Notes: generated by a model from the sequence alone, not told the origin. A DNA stretch of 64,000 nt from Nibricoccus aquaticus (GCF_002310495.1 NZ_CP023344.1:4543501-4607500); one strand, 5' to 3'. Positions 9,551 through 18,244 are shown, counted from the first letter of the stretch. Translations and numbers: made by a program.

Positions 9551-11122
9551 ATGTCTCCGCGCTTATTTCTTCTCACGACCGTTTTCCTCGCCACCGACAT
9601 CGCAGCGTTCACCGCCACGCTTCGCGTCCCGCAGGACTATCCGCTCATCCAACGTGCCGCGCTCGCCGCCGCTCCCGGCGACACGCTCATCATCGCCGAG
9701 GGCACGTATGTTGAAAACGTCGTCGTCACAAAACCGCTCATCATCCAAGGCGCCGGCCCCGGTAAAACCATCTTCATCGGCAAAGACCGCGCAAACGCCG
9801 TTCTCGCGTTGAATGGCAAAGGCGGCGCGATCTCCGCCGCCAACCTAACCGTCCGCCACGAGCCCGCTGTTCAGCTGCCCGTCGATCCAAACACCACCGA
9901 GCCACCGATCGAAGACATGGCCGAGGCACTCTCGATTTTCTCCGGCGATCTCACACTCAAAAACATCGCCGTCGAAAGCAGCAGCGGCGTCGGCGTGAAC
10001 GTGGCAGACGGCAAAGCCATCGTCGAAAACGTCACCGTCAACTACGCTCAAAGCGGTGGACTCTACCTCTACAAAACACTTCCCGGCACCACGGTGACCG
10101 GCTTCGTCATTCGCGAAAATAAAGGCACCTACGACATCTCCGTCCAACAATCCGTCGCCGAATTCAAAAAGCTCCAGCTCACCCAAAAAGAAAGCGCCGT
10201 CATCCAAGTCAGCGGTACCGACTCGTCCGCCACCTTTCACGATCTCTCCGCTGATCTGAAAACAAAGATCGACTGGACCGATGGTGCCTCCGCCGACGGT
10301 CCCGCTAAAAAAACAGAAAGCACCGAAGCCCCCGCTTCCACTGAGGGAGAAGAAAACAATGTAGACCACGCCGAGGTCATGGACGCCTACTCGCAGCAGC
10401 GTCAGGCCATGCGCGACGAGCATCAACTCGCCACCGAACCCGTCCGCCGTCAGCTCGCCCGCGATCTCCAAGCCTCCATCAAAGACAAGAAAACCGCCGG
10501 AGACTACGCCGCCACGCTCGGTGTTTATTTCAAAGCGCTTCTGGAAACCTACCAGCCTGCCGAGACCGCCGACTTCGGCGTCGATCAGGCCATCACCGGC
10601 GAACTCCGCGCCTTCTATGAACGCTTCGGCGCGCAAGCGACAACCGACGCCATTCCGACCTGGCCCAAACACGCCGACTTCAACGAAGGCATGATCCAAG
10701 CCAGCTACGACTGGTCGATCACTCGCGCGATGAAAGCAGGCATCGAAAAAGCCCGCGGCGAAGCCTGGGTGAAAGCCAACAGCACAAAGCTCGACGAATA
10801 TTTTTCCGCATGGAAAAACGAGAAGAGCAAAGACCCCGCTGTTCTCGCCGCCGCCTTTCTCAAAGGCATCAATTTCACCGCCGAACTTCTCAACGCCGGG
10901 GAGTTTTCACCTGAAAATCTGATCGGCTCTCTGCGCGAGCGTACACTCAAGGAACTCAACGCCTTCATTGCTCAAGCCGGCTACCCTGCTGTCGCGCAGC
11001 TTCTCCGTCAGATCGCCGCCGACCAGGCCAACGGTCTCTTCACCGCGCCAGAACTCCAAGCGGCGCTTACGCCCGAGCAAAAGCGCGAGCTCTTCAAAGC
11101 CATGCGCGGCGGCTCCAAATAA
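9551..11122 (+). CDS. Exported right-handed beta-helix protein with helical C-terminal half (copy 2)
   Basis: The 523-aa paralogue of the 1228-2721 product has a signal peptide (LFLLTTVFLATDIAAF). It shares the TLRVPQDYPLIQRAA..DTLIIAEGTYVEN start, beta-helix coils to about residue 245, and a Glu/Lys/Ala-rich helical half containing a Q/R-rich stretch (SQQRQAMRDEHQL). The same position in copy 1 reads MRAMRKENIAEKNEM, so the C-terminal half is a shared domain and not random divergence. It is followed after 7 nt by the third caspase gene, repeating the beta-helix-then-caspase order. No catalytic residues were recognised. Confidence 0.72.
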   Translation: MSPRLFLLTTVFLATDIAAFTATLRVPQDYPLIQRAALAAAPGDTLIIAEGTYVENVVVTKPLIIQGAGPGKTIFIGKDRANAVLALNGKGGAISAANLTVRHEPAVQLPVDPNTTEPPIEDMAEALSIFSGDLTLKNIAVESSSGVGVNVADGKAIVENVTVNYAQSGGLYLYKTLPGTTVTGFVIRENKGTYDISVQQSVAEFKKLQLTQKESAVIQVSGTDSSATFHDLSADLKTKIDWTDGASADGPAKKTESTEAPASTEGEENNVDHAEVMDAYSQQRQAMRDEHQLATEPVRRQLARDLQASIKDKKTAGDYAATLGVYFKALLETYQPAETADFGVDQAITGELRAFYERFGAQATTDAIPTWPKHADFNEGMIQASYDWSITRAMKAGIEKARGEAWVKANSTKLDEYFSAWKNEKSKDPAVLAAAFLKGINFTAELLNAGEFSPENLIGSLRERTLKELNAFIAQAGYPAVAQLLRQIAADQANGLFTAPELQAALTPEQKRELFKAMRGGSK

Positions 11123-11129
11123 CACTGTC

Positions 11130-14100
11130 ATGAGCCCACGATCATTCGTCTCCGTCATCCTGCTCATCGCTTTTGCAGGCATCATTCCCACGTTTGGGCA
11201 GGACTCCAAAATGGTGACTGTGGTGGATCGAAACGCGCCACATCCGGCGGTTTCCAACGGGCATCGTGAAAACATCGTCGCCTCGTTCCTGTCGCCGGAT
11301 GGTTCGAAACTTTTCACCTCGGACTCCAAACAGCTGCGCGTCTGGGATGTCGCCAGTCGCCGGGAGCTCAGTCTCCTGCACGTCCGCACCGGCGGCTCCT
11401 CTGACTGGTTTGCCACCTTCGTGCCGGAAAAAAAGTGGCTGTTCACGATCGGCGAGCGCGGCTTCACGATCATCAACTACGAGACACTCGCGCACGTCAC
11501 GGGCGGTTCGATCTACGACGCCGTCGATGTGGTGTGGGACGCCAGGCACAACCGGTTCCTCTACGTGGACAACCGCGGTTCCGTCGGCGAGATCGTTGAA
11601 CGCGACGGCACGTGGACGGCCACACTCCAAGGCTCGCTTTCGTACCTGAACGGCTACTCCGCCAAGCCGGCCAGCCTTATCCTTCTCGCCGACGGTCGGC
11701 TGCTGATTGGCCTCGATAAAGGCCACGCCATTTTCGATCCCGTCGCGTGGAAGGAAGTTTCCCGCGTCGAGGGAGCCCGCCGCTATTTCGAGCGCGGGCC
11801 CGCCGGAACGCTCTTCGCCGTGTCCGCGCCCGACAATAAAACCAAGCCCGCCACGGTCGAAAAACTTTCCGAAACCGATATCTCAACACTCGCAACACTC
11901 ACGCTTCCATCCGGCAGCTACGTCTTCTCGCTAAGGCCCGATGCTTTTGATGCGGAAACGAACACCCTCGCCCTCACGCTCGGCAGCTCGATCGCTTTGG
12001 TTGATCTGGAGACTCTAAAAATCCGCGAGCAAATCCCCGTGGCTTCCCTGACCCCCGGAAACTCCTCGGCCTACCGGATCATTCACCACCCGGCATCGAA
12101 GGAGTGGTTTCTCATCGCTGGCCAAAACGTTCATCTCGTAGATCTCCAATCGAAACGCCATATCGCCACACTCGGCGACAACGTCTTCCAGCCCCGGCTG
12201 CTCGCCTCGAGCCCAAAGGGCTTCGAATTCGTGGTGAGCGACCGGCAGGAGAATCTCAAGCGCGTCCGCTTCACGTCTGCCGGCGTCCAGATCACCGACG
12301 CCAAATTGAGCGCGACCGCCTTACTCTACACGGCGGAGGGCGATCTCGCTTTTGGTAACAGCGCCAGCTCCGAAATCTCGTTTATCGAGCCGGCACGCTT
12401 TCCGAAACCTGAGTACAAGCTCTCAACTGGAAAAAAGCTGTGGTCCACCCCCGGCCACATCAGCGCCTCCAGCGACGGCAGTCTGATCGTCGTTCGCGCG
12501 ATCAATTCTCTGGCTGTTATTTCAACGCTCGATGGCCAAGTCGTCTTCGAAACGGAAGTGCCGAACCAATATATTGGAAACGAAAAAGGAACCGCCGCGA
12601 TCTCGCCCGATAATCGCGTGCTCGTCGTTTATTCTCCCGACGGAAACATCCTGGGCTTCGATCTGAAGACGAAGAAAGGGCTATGGACCAAGGCCGCCCC
12701 GTATGGCGTGCGCAACGGCTTCTTCTTCCTCTCCGCTGAGGTCTTCGCCTGCGTCGCTCGTCAGGCAATCGAGTACAGATCGACCGACACCGGCGACACC
12801 ATGCTCGAGGCTCCCATTTACTCTCACACGCTGGACCGCCCGCTTTCCTGCGCCATTTCCCCAGACCGCAAACGGCTCGCCATCTACGACGGCGCTTACG
12901 TGCAGGTGTTCGACGCGGAGCTCGGCGAAAAGCTCATGGAGCAATACTCCTTCGCCCAAGTCACCGATTTGGAATTCCTCGGTGACTCGCGCTACATCGT
13001 CACCGCTGGCGAAGACAACCTGCTGCGGATCGTGGATGTCGATCAACGCCGCGAGCTCTGCAGCCTCGCTCTCTTCGCCCACTCCAACGACTGGGTCGCC
13101 AGCGCACCGGATTTCCGCTTCGACGCCACCGACAAAGCCATCGACCGCATGTATGTCGTGAGCGGCGCCACCATCACCCCGCTGGAATCGCTCTTCGACA
13201 AACTCTACACGCCGAAGCTGCTCGCCGGATTGTTTACCAACGCACCCGTCGAAACACCGAAGGTTAATTTTTCCGAGCTCAGTCCGCCACCGAGCGTGCG
13301 TCTCGAATTCACCGAGCAAGCACGCAACCTCGTCGTCGAGGACGACCTTCCGCCTAACACCGTGGATCGCGACGCCATTCAAGTCCGCGCCACCGCCACC
13401 GCATCGCAAGCCGTCCTCCGTGAACTGCGCCTTTTTCAAAACGGCAAACTCGTCGCCACCACCGCCGCTCAAGGCACGAGCCAGAAGCATCCGTTCGAGG
13501 TGAAGCTCGTCCCCGGCGAAAACATCTTCCGCGCTATCGCCGTCAACGCCCAGGGCACCGAATCGCGTCCTGCCGAAGTGATCGTTACCTATCGTCCGAA
13601 AACTGCTGGAGTCGTCGCGGGTACCGCGCAACCACCCACCGGACTGCAGCTGCACCTGTTGATCGTCGGCGTGAACACCTACAAGAATCCCAAGTACAAC
13701 CTGAACTACGCCGTCGCCGACGCCACTGCCGTGAAGGACAAGATAGAGGCTCAGACCAAGACGATCTTCACCGGTGTGAACGTGAAATTCATCCTCAACG
13801 ATCAGGCGCAAAAATCCGCCATCACCGACGCCTTCAAAGAACTCACCGCCAAAGCCGGCCCGCGCGACGTCTTCGTCTTTTACTACGCCGGCCACGGTGT
13901 GATGACCTCCGACGCCAAACCCGAGTTCTATCTCGTTCCGCACGACGTCACTCAACTCTACGGTGCCGACGACGCGCTCCGGCAAAAAGGCATCTCCAGC
14001 GCCGAGCTCCTCGAACTCTCAAAGCTCATGCCCGCGCAGAAACAGCTCTTCATCCTCGACGCCTGCCAATCCGCCGGCGCACTCACAACCATCGCCATGC

Positions 14101-14414
14101 GCGGCGCCGCCGAAGAAAAAGCCATCGCTCAACTTGCCCGCTCGTCCGGCACTCACTGGCTCACCGCCTCCGGCTCCGAGCAATTCGCCACCGAGTTCGC
14201 ACAGCTCGGCCACGGCGCTTTCACCTACGCGCTCCTCGAAGGCCTCGCCGGTCGTGCCGACACAGCGGGCGACGGTCGTATCACGGTCAACGAACTCAAA
14301 GCCTTCCTCGAATCCGAAGTCCCCGAGATCACCCAGAAGCACAAAGGCACACCGCAATTCCCGTCGAGCTACGGCTTCGGCCAGGACTTCCCGATCACCG
14401 TCATCGCGAAGTAA
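11130..14414 (+). CDS. Exported WD40-propeller / caspase-like (C14) protease, copy 3
   Basis: The chosen ATG at 11130 gives a good signal peptide (SVILLIAFAGIIPTFG) and 1094 aa. The longer frame from 10968 would run back into the beta-helix gene and has no export signal at its start. The layout matches copies 1 and 2, with the caspase domain from about residue 838. Catalytic residues are His922 (YYAGHGVM) and Cys979 (LDACQSAGAL). By eye the last 260 residues match copy 1 almost residue for residue, while the propeller shares only scattered blade motifs. The EF-hand-like loop here reads DTAGDGRITVNE, one residue longer than in copy 1. It closes the block; a 56-nt gap separates it from a PL22-like gene. 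Confidence 0.85.
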   Translation: MSPRSFVSVILLIAFAGIIPTFGQDSKMVTVVDRNAPHPAVSNGHRENIVASFLSPDGSKLFTSDSKQLRVWDVASRRELSLLHVRTGGSSDWFATFVPEKKWLFTIGERGFTIINYETLAHVTGGSIYDAVDVVWDARHNRFLYVDNRGSVGEIVERDGTWTATLQGSLSYLNGYSAKPASLILLADGRLLIGLDKGHAIFDPVAWKEVSRVEGARRYFERGPAGTLFAVSAPDNKTKPATVEKLSETDISTLATLTLPSGSYVFSLRPDAFDAETNTLALTLGSSIALVDLETLKIREQIPVASLTPGNSSAYRIIHHPASKEWFLIAGQNVHLVDLQSKRHIATLGDNVFQPRLLASSPKGFEFVVSDRQENLKRVRFTSAGVQITDAKLSATALLYTAEGDLAFGNSASSEISFIEPARFPKPEYKLSTGKKLWSTPGHISASSDGSLIVVRAINSLAVISTLDGQVVFETEVPNQYIGNEKGTAAISPDNRVLVVYSPDGNILGFDLKTKKGLWTKAAPYGVRNGFFFLSAEVFACVARQAIEYRSTDTGDTMLEAPIYSHTLDRPLSCAISPDRKRLAIYDGAYVQVFDAELGEKLMEQYSFAQVTDLEFLGDSRYIVTAGEDNLLRIVDVDQRRELCSLALFAHSNDWVASAPDFRFDATDKAIDRMYVVSGATITPLESLFDKLYTPKLLAGLFTNAPVETPKVNFSELSPPPSVRLEFTEQARNLVVEDDLPPNTVDRDAIQVRATATASQAVLRELRLFQNGKLVATTAAQGTSQKHPFEVKLVPGENIFRAIAVNAQGTESRPAEVIVTYRPKTAGVVAGTAQPPTGLQLHLLIVGVNTYKNPKYNLNYAVADATAVKDKIEAQTKTIFTGVNVKFILNDQAQKSAITDAFKELTAKAGPRDVFVFYYAGHGVMTSDAKPEFYLVPHDVTQLYGADDALRQKGISSAELLELSKLMPAQKQLFILDACQSAGALTTIAMRGAAEEKAIAQLARSSGTHWLTASGSEQFATEFAQLGHGAFTYALLEGLAGRADTAGDGRITVNELKAFLESEVPEITQKHKGTPQFPSSYGFGQDFPITVIAK

Positions 14415-14470
14415 TTTAAATCCTCCATCTCGTCCTTTGCTTCGCGGAATTTTCCTTTCACCGTGAAGAG

Positions 14471-15694
14471 ATGCCTTCGCTAGAAATCGTCGCCAGCGGC
14501 CAGCCAGCTGCGGGATCCACCGCGCAGCTTCTCTATTTTACCTGCTCCAGCCTCACCGCTGACGATCGCCACCTCATCTTCGTCCGCATCAGCGACGGCA
14601 ACCCGAACCTCCACGCGCTCAACCTCCAGACACGCGAGGAGCGCCAGCTCACCTTCAACACCGAAGGTACGCTCAAATCCTACGTCTATTTCCGCGGCAC
14701 GCCGTACCGCGGTTTCGGCCGCGCCAGCATGAGCCTCGATGCCGCTCGCGGTCTCGTTTATTTCATCCAAGGCCGCGACATCTGCTGCGTCGATCTCGCG
14801 AGACGCCAGCGCACCATCGCCCGTCTTCCCGACGGACAAGTCACGGCTTTCACCCACATCAGCGCCGATGGCCGCCGCATCTGCGTCCCCACGACCGACG
14901 CTCGCGCGCTCGAAGACAACACACCACCCGCCGACGCGAAGGGCGAAAATTTAGTCGGCGGCAAACGCAACGAAGTCATCAGCGACAAGCCCACCTACGA
15001 CATCGACGAGCGCGTTCGTCGTGAAAATCTCAACTCCTACATCCGCGTCTACGACACGACTACCGGCGCCGAACTTCTCTGCGAACGCGTCCCGCAAGCG
15101 TGGATCACCCACGTACAGTTTTCTCCCACCAATCCCGACTGGATTCTCTACAACCACGAGTGGCCCTCCGACTGCGGCATCCGCCGCCTCTGGCTCTGGG
15201 ACGGCATAAATCACCGTCGTCTCCGCACGGAAGAAAACGGTCGCAGCCGAACCGACTGGAGCTGTCACGAGATGTGGACCGCGGACGGTCGTTTCATCAT
15301 CTACCACGGCAAATTCGCCGATGGCACCGCATACGTAGGTCGCGTCAGTCCCGCCGGCGGCGACAACATCGAGATCGGCCTGCCTAAGAGCTACCACCGT
15401 TACGGCCACTTCACGGCGGGCAATCTCCACAACGACTGGCTCGTCTCCGACGGCTACTGGCATCCCGATGGCGAACCCGAAAACGGTCTTTGGGGCGGCG
15501 AGTGGATCACGCTTCAGAAAATCGACTGGGCGCGCCGCCACATCGAGTGGGTTCCGCTCTGCGCGCATCACTCGTCATGGGATTGCCAGGACAGCCACCC
15601 GCATCCCGTCTACGACCACGCCGACAAGCACATCTACTTCACGACCAACTCCGGCGGCGGCCGCTCCGTCGCCCGCGTCTCCATTCGTTCCTGA
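14471..15694 (+). CDS. ogl: Oligogalacturonate lyase-like protein (PL22-type propeller)
   Basis: The 407-aa cytoplasmic-type protein has no signal peptide. It contains propeller repeats (LTADDRHLIFVRISDG, ISADGRRICVPTTD). In PL22 oligogalacturonide lyases one histidine is catalytic, and three histidines plus a glutamine bind Mn2+, the last group in a QxxHxH pattern. Here His229 (NHEW), His266 (CHEMW) and Gln373-Asp-Ser-His376-Pro-His378 fit that arrangement. The enzyme would cleave unsaturated di- or oligogalacturonates in the cytoplasm, releasing the monomer that becomes 5-keto-4-deoxyuronate. This agrees with the exported PL1 lyase encoded at 44771-47620, although the two genes are far apart. 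surE follows 12 nt later. A sugar-independent propeller role cannot be excluded. Confidence 0.8.
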   Translation: MPSLEIVASGQPAAGSTAQLLYFTCSSLTADDRHLIFVRISDGNPNLHALNLQTREERQLTFNTEGTLKSYVYFRGTPYRGFGRASMSLDAARGLVYFIQGRDICCVDLARRQRTIARLPDGQVTAFTHISADGRRICVPTTDARALEDNTPPADAKGENLVGGKRNEVISDKPTYDIDERVRRENLNSYIRVYDTTTGAELLCERVPQAWITHVQFSPTNPDWILYNHEWPSDCGIRRLWLWDGINHRRLRTEENGRSRTDWSCHEMWTADGRFIIYHGKFADGTAYVGRVSPAGGDNIEIGLPKSYHRYGHFTAGNLHNDWLVSDGYWHPDGEPENGLWGGEWITLQKIDWARRHIEWVPLCAHHSSWDCQDSHPHPVYDHADKHIYFTTNSGGGRSVARVSIRS

Positions 15695-15706
15695 TTCTTC
15701 GCCCTC

Positions 15707-16486
15707 ATGCGCCTGCTCATCACCAACGACGACAGCCTCGACTGCGTTTTCCTCCACGTCCTCGTTCACGCGCTTCGCGACGCCGGTCACGAACTCTTCG
15801 TCGTGGCGCCAAAGACCGAGCAAAGCTGGATCGGCGCCGCCAAATCCCGCCATCGTCGCGTCAAGTCAGCCGTCTCCGATCGCGGTTTCAATTGCCCCAC
15901 GTGGATGGTCGACGGCACGCCGAGCGACTGCGTGAACATCGGCCTCGCCCACCTGCTCCCCGTGAAACCCGACGCCGTCGTCAGCGGCATTAACGTCGGC
16001 CTCAACGCCTCGCTCAGTTTCATCCCCGCGAGCGGCACGATCGCGGGCGCCTGGGAGGGCGTCGTTCACGGCCTGCCCGCCATCGCGTTCTCGCAACACC
16101 TCACCTTCGGCGCCTTCGACAAATTCAAACGCGACGGCGGCCAGCCCGATTCCGAGGTCTCCGTCACACTTCGCGCCACCGCTGTACACACCGCGAAACT
16201 CGTCCCCGCGCTCGTCGCATCCACGCCTCCGCGCAGCTTCATTCTCCACAACATCAACTTCCCCTTCCCCTGCACCGCCGCAACCGAAGTCCGCCGCACC
16301 GTGCCCGCGCAGGTCATCGTCCCCGGCCTCTTCAGTCCGCAAGCCGATGACGGCACACACAGCTTCGTCTTTGCGATGGGCGACGAAATCACCCCGCCCG
16401 ATAGCCCGCTCACCGACCGTGCCGCCCTCACCGCCGGCCACATCAGCCACACCGTCCTCGACTATAAAAAACTCTGCATGCTCTAG
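15707..16486 (+). CDS. surE: SurE-family 5'/3'-nucleotidase
   Basis: The 259-aa protein starts MRLLITNDDS, the SurE metal-binding motif, usually NDDG. It continues with the phosphate-contacting serine region (VVAPKTEQSWIG) and the VVSGINVGLNASLSF segment corresponding to the family's SGIN-G-N loop. SurE proteins are divalent-metal nucleoside-monophosphate phosphatases, often linked to stationary-phase survival. The Gly-to-Ser change in the first motif and the long 100-180 region suggest a subfamily that may prefer another phosphate ester. It is probably cotranscribed with the PL22 gene 12 nt upstream and ends 20 nt from the convergent membrane-protein gene. Confidence 0.82.
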   Translation: MRLLITNDDSLDCVFLHVLVHALRDAGHELFVVAPKTEQSWIGAAKSRHRRVKSAVSDRGFNCPTWMVDGTPSDCVNIGLAHLLPVKPDAVVSGINVGLNASLSFIPASGTIAGAWEGVVHGLPAIAFSQHLTFGAFDKFKRDGGQPDSEVSVTLRATAVHTAKLVPALVASTPPRSFILHNINFPFPCTAATEVRRTVPAQVIVPGLFSPQADDGTHSFVFAMGDEITPPDSPLTDRAALTAGHISHTVLDYKKLCML

Positions 16487-16505
16487 CCGCGCTTCGGATT
16501 CCATC

Positions 16506-16919
16506 TCACGCTCGAAACGCGATCCATCCATAGAGCACCGGCAACACGCAGAAGACGACATTCGTCGTGTGATAGCCCAGCCGCCACCAGCCGTTCATCA
16601 GATACGGGCGCACATCGAGCACGCACGCCGCCACCAGCCGCACGATCCAGAACACGGCCAGAAATCCGCACACCGCACGCGCCAGCAGCGTCCCGTTCGA
16701 CAGCTCCCCGGCGAGAAACCACGTCCCACTCCCGAACGAAATCAGGCACACTCCAATAAATCCGTAGTAGATTCGAAACAGCCGCCTCCCAAACGGCGAC
16801 ATACGATCCGCCTCCGACCAGAGTCCCGTGACTAGCGGCATCAAGACGCCCGCCGCCACCAATCCGAAGTGAGTCAGTGCAGCAAGTTTCAGAGCCAGTT
16901 CTGCATTCAGTGTATTCAT
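16506..16919 (-). CDS. Small four-helix integral membrane protein, function unknown
   Basis: The 137-aa protein has four evident membrane segments: ALTHFGLVAAGVLMPLVTGL, FIGVCLISFGSGTWFLA, RAVCGFLAVFWIVRLVAACV and NVVFCVLPVLYGWIAF. Conserved-looking charged and aromatic residues sit between them (RLFRIYYG, YHTTN). I do not recognise a named family. Its ATG overlaps the TGA of a possible 71-residue upstream frame by 4 nt. No catalytic motif is visible; it may be an accessory membrane protein. Confidence 0.6.
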   Translation of the reverse strand: MNTLNAELALKLAALTHFGLVAAGVLMPLVTGLWSEADRMSPFGRRLFRIYYGFIGVCLISFGSGTWFLAGELSNGTLLARAVCGFLAVFWIVRLVAACVLDVRPYLMNGWWRLGYHTTNVVFCVLPVLYGWIAFRA

Positions 16920-17131
16920 GGCAAAATTTTTTTGAGCCTGGCAACCCTCACGCGTCCGACGAACGGTGCATGAAAAAACACTGGCTCCGATGACACGGTA
17001 ACCGCGAATGCCCCGCCAAGCGCGTCCACCACTTTACGCTCAACTCCATCCAGCGGGATCAAAGCACTGCATGATTTCATAATTTCAGTAATTTCTGAAA
17101 TTAAGATTAAGTCAATCAGCAAACCCATCAT
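16916..17131 (-). CDS. Possible 71-residue protein coupled to the membrane-protein gene
   Basis: A short minus-strand frame starts at the double ATG 17126-17131 and ends with TGA at 16916-16918, overlapping the downstream start by 4 nt as in translational coupling. The product is hydrophobic at the start (GLLIDLILISEITEIM) and has no recognised domain. Codon third positions are less GC-rich than in neighbouring genes, and a palindrome (17081-17102) lies inside it, so the interval could equally be an untranslated leader. Confidence 0.25.
   Translation of the reverse strand: MMGLLIDLILISEITEIMKSCSALIPLDGVERKVVDALGGAFAVTVSSEPVFFHAPFVGRVRVARLKKILP
17081..17102. repeat. Palindrome, 8-bp arms, 6-nt loop
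   Basis: AATTTCAG / CTGAAATT arms are separated by TAATTT in locally AT-rich DNA between the minus-strand membrane-protein gene and the plus-strand cupin pseudogene. It could be an operator for either direction. There is no T-run typical of a terminator. Confidence 0.45.
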
Positions 17132-17215
17132 CCTCCACGCACGTCGCCCGCTCGTTTGCCGGTACAGCACGCAAAGAGTCGCCTCCGCGCCATCTTCGCC
17201 GCACATCCGATCACC

Positions 17216-17687
17216 ATGGAAAAAATCAATCTCACCGCCCTTCCCTGGCATGAGGACCGCTCGCCCAAGGGCGCTCATCACTCGTTCAGCAAAAAATCTC
17301 CAAAGCCCTCGGCGCAGGCCGCAACGTCTGGCCCTAAAGCGGCACCCTTCGACCTCCTCCCTCGTGCGCGTTCCGCCCGGCAAATCCGTCTGCCCCTTCC
17401 ACAGCCACACCGCCCAGCACGAATTATTCGTCATCCTCGGCGGCGAAGACACCGTCCGCGCCGGACACGAACGCCACGCCATTAAAGCCGGTGACGCCCT
17501 CATGCACCCGCCCGGCGAAGCCCATCAGGTCATCAATACCGGCTCCGAAGAGCTGCTTTTCTACGTCGTCGCCGACAATCCCCCCGTGGACATCTCTCAC
17601 TACCCCGACTCCGGCAAATGGGGCTTTCACCCTCACGGAAATTTTTTCCGCACCACTGCCGCCGAATACTTCGATGGCGAAGAGTGA
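17216..17687 (+). pseudogene. Cupin-domain protein, broken by three frameshifts near the 5' end
   Basis: The C-terminal part (17350-17687) reads well as a small RmlC-type cupin: CPFHSHTAQHELFVIL, VRAGHERHAIKAGDALMHPPGEAHQVIN, with metal-ligand-like His and Glu residues. The N-terminal part is spread over three frames. MEKINLTALPWHEDRSPKG starts at 17216. KISKALGAGRNVWP follows in the next frame, after a short A-run near 17288. Then KAAPFDLL returns to the first frame, after a stop at about 17333, and LVRVPPGKSVCPF continues in the third frame. Together they restore a continuous cupin-like protein. Either the gene is decaying or the assembly has local indel errors. A shorter cupin starting at the ATG at 17250 would be open but would have a nonsense N-terminus. 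Confidence 0.7.
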
Positions 17688-17772
17688 TCGTTGATAATCC
17701 CACTCGCCCTAAAATCACACTCCAGCGCCGCAACCTTCGAACCGATTAACGGTCACAAGCCAGCACAAGCTC

Positions 17773-18207
17773 ATGGCGTCACAACAACGCGACTACATCC
17801 TCCGGCTCATCGAGCAGCTCCGCCAGTTCCTTAAACAGATCGTTCATCTGCGGGAAAACGGGCGCTACGACGAATCGCTCACCGCCATCGTCCGCGCCCA
17901 GGAACGCCTGCTCGGCCTGCCCGCCGAACGCTTTCTCAGTGCCAATCCCGAAGAGCATTTCAACCTCCTCACGCGCGGTGAGACACCCGCCAACGCCCGA
18001 GAAAAATGCCTAGCCCAGGCCGATCTCCTGGCAGAGGCCGCCCATATTTACTCCGATAAGGAACAGCCCGCTCTCGCCAAAGGCGCATGGCGCTTTGTTC
18101 ACGAGTTGATGGAGCTGACCGCCGCCAAATTCCCCGACACTGAGGCCCAGGATATCGGCCGCCGACTCGATGAAGCCGCACGGCAGATGATCGCTGATGC
18201 CGCCTGA
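17773..18207 (+). CDS. Small helical cytoplasmic protein (DUF6483-like?), function unknown
   Basis: The 144-aa protein is predicted almost entirely helical from its heptad-like charge pattern (YILRLIEQLRQFLKQIVHLRENGRYDESL). A middle segment (LLTRGETPANAREKCLAQADLLAEAAHIY) is followed by TPR-like helices (ALAKGAWRFVHELMEL). The N-terminal QRDYILRLIEQL resembles what I recall of DUF6483 proteins; that link is from memory and tentative. There is no signal peptide or membrane segment. Hairpins at 18245-18310 follow the gene. Confidence 0.55.
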   Translation: MASQQRDYILRLIEQLRQFLKQIVHLRENGRYDESLTAIVRAQERLLGLPAERFLSANPEEHFNLLTRGETPANAREKCLAQADLLAEAAHIYSDKEQPALAKGAWRFVHELMELTAAKFPDTEAQDIGRRLDEAARQMIADAA

Positions 18208-18244
18208 TTCAGAGCTGCGCGGGAATCCTCCGCTTGCGATGGAT

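Noticed and set aside
10968-11129. Earlier start for the third caspase gene
   Set aside because: It would overlap the beta-helix gene by 155 nt and remove the signal peptide from the N-terminus; the ATG at 11130 matches the layout of the paralogues.
12681-13985. Long minus-strand frame inside the third caspase gene
   Set aside because: Antisense shadow of a gene with verified WD40 and caspase motifs; the product is Gly/Val-rich without known motifs.
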